A DNA stretch of 9,027 nucleotides from Bacteroidota bacterium (GTDB taxonomy: Bacteria; Bacteroidota; Bacteroidia; Chitinophagales; UBA2359). Shown here in pieces: positions 6,310-9,027 of the stretch (positions are counted from its first letter, which is position 1; every line of letters starts with the position of its first letter). A program made the position numbers and the translations under genes. Under the pieces are notes generated by a model. That model saw nothing but the letters and a program-made list of their open reading frames with translations, was not told where the DNA came from and made no database searches. The DNA is taken from NCBI GenBank assembly GCA_020629895.1, contig JAHDCM010000130.1, positions 1-9,027 on the forward strand. The letters are read 5' to 3'.

Positions 6310-8814
6310 ATGGAAGCAAAATTTTCACAGAAGGTAAAAGAGGTTATCTCTTATAGTAGAGAGGAAGCCTTACGTCTCGGACACTCAAGTATTGGTATAG
6401 AACATCTATTACTAGGTTTACTAAGAGAAGGAGAAAGTCTGGCAGTCAAAGTATTAAAGTCGCTTGACATTGACATCATTGTCTTACGTCGCGCTATCGA
6501 AGATACACTACACAGTCGCATCTCCACTGCTACTATTAACGCGAATAATATTCCACTCACCAAGCAAGTCGAAAAAGTACTGAAAGTAACCGTACTAGAA
6601 GCCAAAATGCTAAAGAGTGAAGTTATAGGAACAGAACACCTAATGTTGTCGATCCTTAAAACGAAAGACAGTATCGCTACTCAAATCTTACATCAATTTG
6701 ATGCTGACTACGAGGCCTTTAAATCAGAATTAGATTTTATCCGCCATGATAATCCAATTACTGATGAATATGGCAACGGAGGAGACTCAGAAGAAGAATA
6801 TGATGAAGAAAGAGGGCGTTTCTCTTCCACCAAACGTGGTAATACTAAATCTAAAACACCAGTACTAGATAATTTTGGTCGCGATGTGACCAAATTCGCC
6901 GAAGAAGACAAACTCGACCCAATTGTGGGACGAGAAGTTGAAATCGAGCGAGTGTCTCAAATCCTAAGTAGACGTAAAAAGAATAATCCAATCCTTATCG
7001 GAGAACCTGGAGTTGGTAAAACAGCTATTGTTGAAGGGTTAGCTCTCCGAATTATTCAACGCAAAGTGTCGCGTGTGTTGTTTGATAAACGGATCGTTAT
7101 GCTTGATTTGGCTGCCTTAGTGGCAGGTACCAAGTATCGTGGTCAGTTTGAAGAACGCATGAAGGCAATCATGAACGAACTAGAGAAAAACAGAGATGTA
7201 ATTCTCTTTATCGACGAAATTCACACCATTGTTGGAGCAGGAGGGGCGACTGGTTCGCTAGATGCCTCTAATATTTTTAAGCCTGCCCTAGCTCGTGGAG
7301 AACTACAATGTATTGGTGCCTCAACACTTGATGAGTATCGCCAGTATATCGAAAAAGATGGCGCATTAGATCGTCGTTTCCAAAAGGTGATTGTTGATCC
7401 TCCTTCAGTAGAAGAATCTATTAATATTCTCGAAAATATCAAGGAGAAATACGAAGATTATCACAATGTCAATTACTCTGATGAAGCTATTAAAGCTTGT
7501 GTTACTTTGAGTAGTCGATATGTTACCGATCGCTTTTTACCAGACAAAGCAATTGATGTATTAGATGAAGTAGGAGCAAGAGTACACCTAAAAAATATTC
7601 ATGTTCCTAAAAATATCATTGATCTCGAAGCGCGTATCGAAGAGGTGAAAACCGAAAAGAATATGGTCGTAAAGAGTCAACGATATGAAGAAGCAGCAAG
7701 GCTTCGTGATAAAGAGAAAAAATTTATCGAAGAATTAGAAGCAGCTAAGAAAAAATGGGAGCAAGACGCGCGTACTAAACGCTATCCCGTTAATGAAGAA
7801 GACATTTCCGAAGTGGTTGCCATGATGACAGGTATTCCTGTAAAACGAGTAGCGCAAAGTGAGGGAAGCCGTTTATTACACATGAAAGAAGACCTTAAAA
7901 AAGCGATTATCGGGCAAGATGAAGCGGTTATTGCCGTTACCAAAGCCATTCAGCGAAATCGAGTTGGTCTCAAAGACCCTAGCCGCCCAATTGGCTCTTT
8001 TATCTTCTTAGGCCCTACTGGAGTTGGTAAAACAGAATTAGCAAAAGCTCTTTCTCGTTACCTATTCGATACCGAAGATTCACTTATACGAATTGATATG
8101 AGTGAATACATGGAAAAATTCTCGATCTCGCGTTTAGTTGGTGCGCCTCCAGGTTATGTTGGGTATGAAGAAGGTGGGCAATTGACCGAAAAAGTACGTC
8201 GCAAGCCTTACTCTGTTATCTTACTCGACGAAATTGAGAAAGCGCATCCCGATGTCTTTAATATCCTACTACAAGTGCTAGATGATGGACAATTGACCGA
8301 TGGTTTAGGCCGTAAGGTCGATTTCAAAAATACATTGATTATCATGACCTCCAACTTGGGTATCCGAAAGGTAGATAACACTGTTGGTGGTTTCCGCCCT
8401 CCTTCCGAGGCAGATAATAAAAAGACACTCGACAATGCAATGAAAAATGTATTTGCACCAGAGTTCTTGAACCGTATTGATGATACCGTTATCTTCAACT
8501 CACTAGGTCAAGCAGAAATTCTTAGCATTATCGAAATTGCTTTAGGTGATTTGTATAAGCGAGTGTCCAATTTAGGATACACACTCGAAATTACGAAGCC
8601 AGCAAAAGAGTTTCTTGCCGAAAAAGGATACGACCCTAAATTTGGTGCTCGTCCACTACATCGAGCCATCCAAAAGTATATCGAAGACCCACTTGCCGAA
8701 GAAATTCTAAATGCCAAGCTTGAGGAAGGTGATGTTTTATTAATTGACCTTAATGAAGCTGATCAACGTCTGAATATTGGTAAAAAACAAGGAGAGAACG
8801 AAAAGACTGCCTAG
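6310..8814 (+). CDS. clpC: ClpC-type AAA+ protein unfoldase
   Basis: An 834-residue Hsp100 ATPase that unfolds proteins and feeds them into the ClpP peptidase in the cytosol. Domain order: double Clp-N repeat (about 5-57 and 80-132); an acidic flexible linker (about 150-182); AAA+ domain 1 with Walker A GEPGVGKT (231-238), pore loop KYRG (275-278), Walker B VILFIDE (297-303) and arginine fingers R355/R356; a short middle domain (about 435-490) with a UVR-like motif QRYEEAARLRD, the ClpC hallmark as opposed to ClpB's long coiled coil; AAA+ domain 2 with Walker A GPTGVGKT (568-575), pore loop GYVG (615-618), Walker B VILLDE (636-641) and sensor-2 GAR (779-781); and a C-terminal D2-small domain. 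Length is normal. The ClpP-docking loop reads TVGGF (691-695) instead of a plain VGF/LGF. The ATG start places the Clp-N domain at residue 5; no Shine-Dalgarno is visible. It is transcribed alone and ends in a strong terminator. No clpP is in the window. Confidence 0.97.
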   Translation: MEAKFSQKVKEVISYSREEALRLGHSSIGIEHLLLGLLREGESLAVKVLKSLDIDIIVLRRAIEDTLHSRISTATINANNIPLTKQVEKVLKVTVLEAKMLKSEVIGTEHLMLSILKTKDSIATQILHQFDADYEAFKSELDFIRHDNPITDEYGNGGDSEEEYDEERGRFSSTKRGNTKSKTPVLDNFGRDVTKFAEEDKLDPIVGREVEIERVSQILSRRKKNNPILIGEPGVGKTAIVEGLALRIIQRKVSRVLFDKRIVMLDLAALVAGTKYRGQFEERMKAIMNELEKNRDVILFIDEIHTIVGAGGATGSLDASNIFKPALARGELQCIGASTLDEYRQYIEKDGALDRRFQKVIVDPPSVEESINILENIKEKYEDYHNVNYSDEAIKACVTLSSRYVTDRFLPDKAIDVLDEVGARVHLKNIHVPKNIIDLEARIEEVKTEKNMVVKSQRYEEAARLRDKEKKFIEELEAAKKKWEQDARTKRYPVNEEDISEVVAMMTGIPVKRVAQSEGSRLLHMKEDLKKAIIGQDEAVIAVTKAIQRNRVGLKDPSRPIGSFIFLGPTGVGKTELAKALSRYLFDTEDSLIRIDMSEYMEKFSISRLVGAPPGYVGYEEGGQLTEKVRRKPYSVILLDEIEKAHPDVFNILLQVLDDGQLTDGLGRKVDFKNTLIIMTSNLGIRKVDNTVGGFRPPSEADNKKTLDNAMKNVFAPEFLNRIDDTVIFNSLGQAEILSIIEIALGDLYKRVSNLGYTLEITKPAKEFLAEKGYDPKFGARPLHRAIQKYIEDPLAEEILNAKLEEGDVLLIDLNEADQRLNIGKKQGENEKTA

Positions 8815-8837
8815 TTTTATTGTTCCTTGTATAAACT

Positions 8838-8879
8838 CAAAAGCCTCGAAGATATTTCTTCGGGGCTTTTGTTGTTTTT
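8838..8879 (+). terminator. Rho-independent terminator of clpC
   Basis: A 15-bp stem pairs 8838-8852 with 8857-8871, with one G.U wobble (8846/8863) and a 4-nt TATT loop. The arms are CAAAAGCCTCGAAGA and TCTTCGGGGCTTTTG. A T-rich tail, TTTTGTTGTTTTT (8867-8879), forms its 3' side. It lies 23 nt after the clpC stop codon and is clearly the end of that transcript. The A-rich left arm gives weaker potential for minus-strand transcripts as well. Confidence 0.93.
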
Positions 8880-8887
8880 GGGCGTGT

Positions 8888-8941
8888 CCAAGCCGCAGTG
8901 CAGCCATGCTACTTGGGCTATGCGTCAGCACTGCGGCTTGG
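8888..8941. repeat. Perfect 14-bp inverted repeat
   Basis: CCAAGCCGCAGTGC (8888-8901) is exactly repeated in inverse as GCACTGCGGCTTGG (8928-8941), with 26 bases between. Ten of 14 pairs are G-C, making this the most stable hairpin in the window apart from the terminators. The loop itself can pair further (AGCC at 8902-8905 with GGCT at 8916-8919). No T-run follows, so it is not a normal terminator. Confidence 0.85.
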
Positions 8942-8990
8942 TCGGGCTATTCGTTTGTAGTTGGCTTACAAGCACTTGTTTCACATAGTC

Positions 8991-9022
8991 CTAGCAGTGT
9001 CTTCCTTCGTCAGCCCTGCTAG
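8991..9022. repeat. 7-bp inverted repeat in the right-edge element
   Basis: CTAGCAG (8991-8997) pairs with CTGCTAG (9016-9022) across an 18-nt loop. A TAGTCCT direct repeat (8986-8992 and 9020-9026) overlaps both arms. It lies in the same G+C-rich element as the larger inverted repeat and may be a second hairpin of it. Confidence 0.55.
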
Positions 9023-9027
9023 TCCTT

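Larger units (their letters stand above)
8880..9027 (+). repeat. G+C-rich structured intergenic element after clpC (Bacteroidota repeat-like)
   Basis: Directly after the clpC terminator the base composition jumps: 44 of the 70 bases at 8881-8950 are G or C, in an otherwise AT-rich window. The element opens GGGCGTGTCC, contains a perfect inverted repeat (8888-8901 with 8928-8941), continues GGTCGGGCTATTCG (8940-8953) and ends with a second stem (8991-8997 with 9016-9022). The GGGCGTG opening plus GGTCGGGCT after a variable hairpin resembles a short intergenic repeat I recall from many Bacteroidota genomes. That link is from memory and unverified. The window ends before the element's right boundary can be set. 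An open frame runs through it, but it crosses the terminator and is not a credible gene. Confidence 0.5.

Noticed and set aside
7221..7442. Minus-strand open frames inside clpC (also near 6351, 6708, 8208 and 8508)
   Set aside because: All are antisense shadows of the clpC reading frame, with serine-rich peptides typical of reversed coding sequence and no domains.
8777..9022. 81-codon plus-strand open frame at the right end
   Set aside because: It overlaps the end of clpC in another frame, runs straight through the clpC terminator and the inverted-repeat element, and its peptide has no recognisable domain. It is open by chance in G+C-rich repeat DNA.

Overview
This AT-rich window most likely comes from a member of the Bacteroidota, perhaps near the Saprospirales, although the exact lineage is a guess. 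Three things point there: a secreted protein with a type IX secretion (T9SS) C-terminal domain, promoter-like TAnnTTTG boxes in place of classical -10 boxes, and start sites without clear Shine-Dalgarno sequences. No tRNA, rRNA, CRISPR array, transposase or phage gene was seen.

Layout. Five genes lie on the minus strand (12-5677) and one on the plus strand (6310-8814). Reading the minus strand in the direction of transcription, the first unit is a STAS-domain anti-sigma-factor antagonist (5677-5279) followed 14 nt later by ribonuclease Z (5264-4350). Next comes a small putative lipoprotein (4147-3710) with a strong intrinsic terminator (3678-3633). Directly after that terminator is a promoter-like sequence for a 903-residue CUB-domain T9SS cargo protein (3588-877). 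A class I SAM-dependent methyltransferase of the Erg6/tocopherol-methyltransferase type (869-12) follows after only 7 nt. On the plus strand a full-length clpC (6310-8814) ends in a textbook terminator (8838-8879). The last 150 bases are a G+C-rich, hairpin-rich non-coding element that resembles short repeats recalled from many Bacteroidota genomes.

How the parts relate. The STAS/rnz pair and the CUB/methyltransferase pair look like two-gene operons. In both, the second gene starts at TTG very close to the upstream stop, which suggests translational coupling. The genes do not form one obvious pathway: they cover tRNA 3'-end maturation, partner-switching regulation, protein quality control, cell-surface/secreted protein and small-molecule or lipid methylation. 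The divergent 632-base gap between the STAS gene and clpC has no convincing gene, but it holds a long imperfect hairpin (6107-6161) about 150 nt before clpC.

Most of the window is ordinary core-genome content. The parts most worth a second look are the intergenic hairpin before clpC, the structured repeat after clpC (with a possible related fragment at the left edge), and an unusual ClpP-docking loop in ClpC. I see no convincing evidence of a new multi-gene system.
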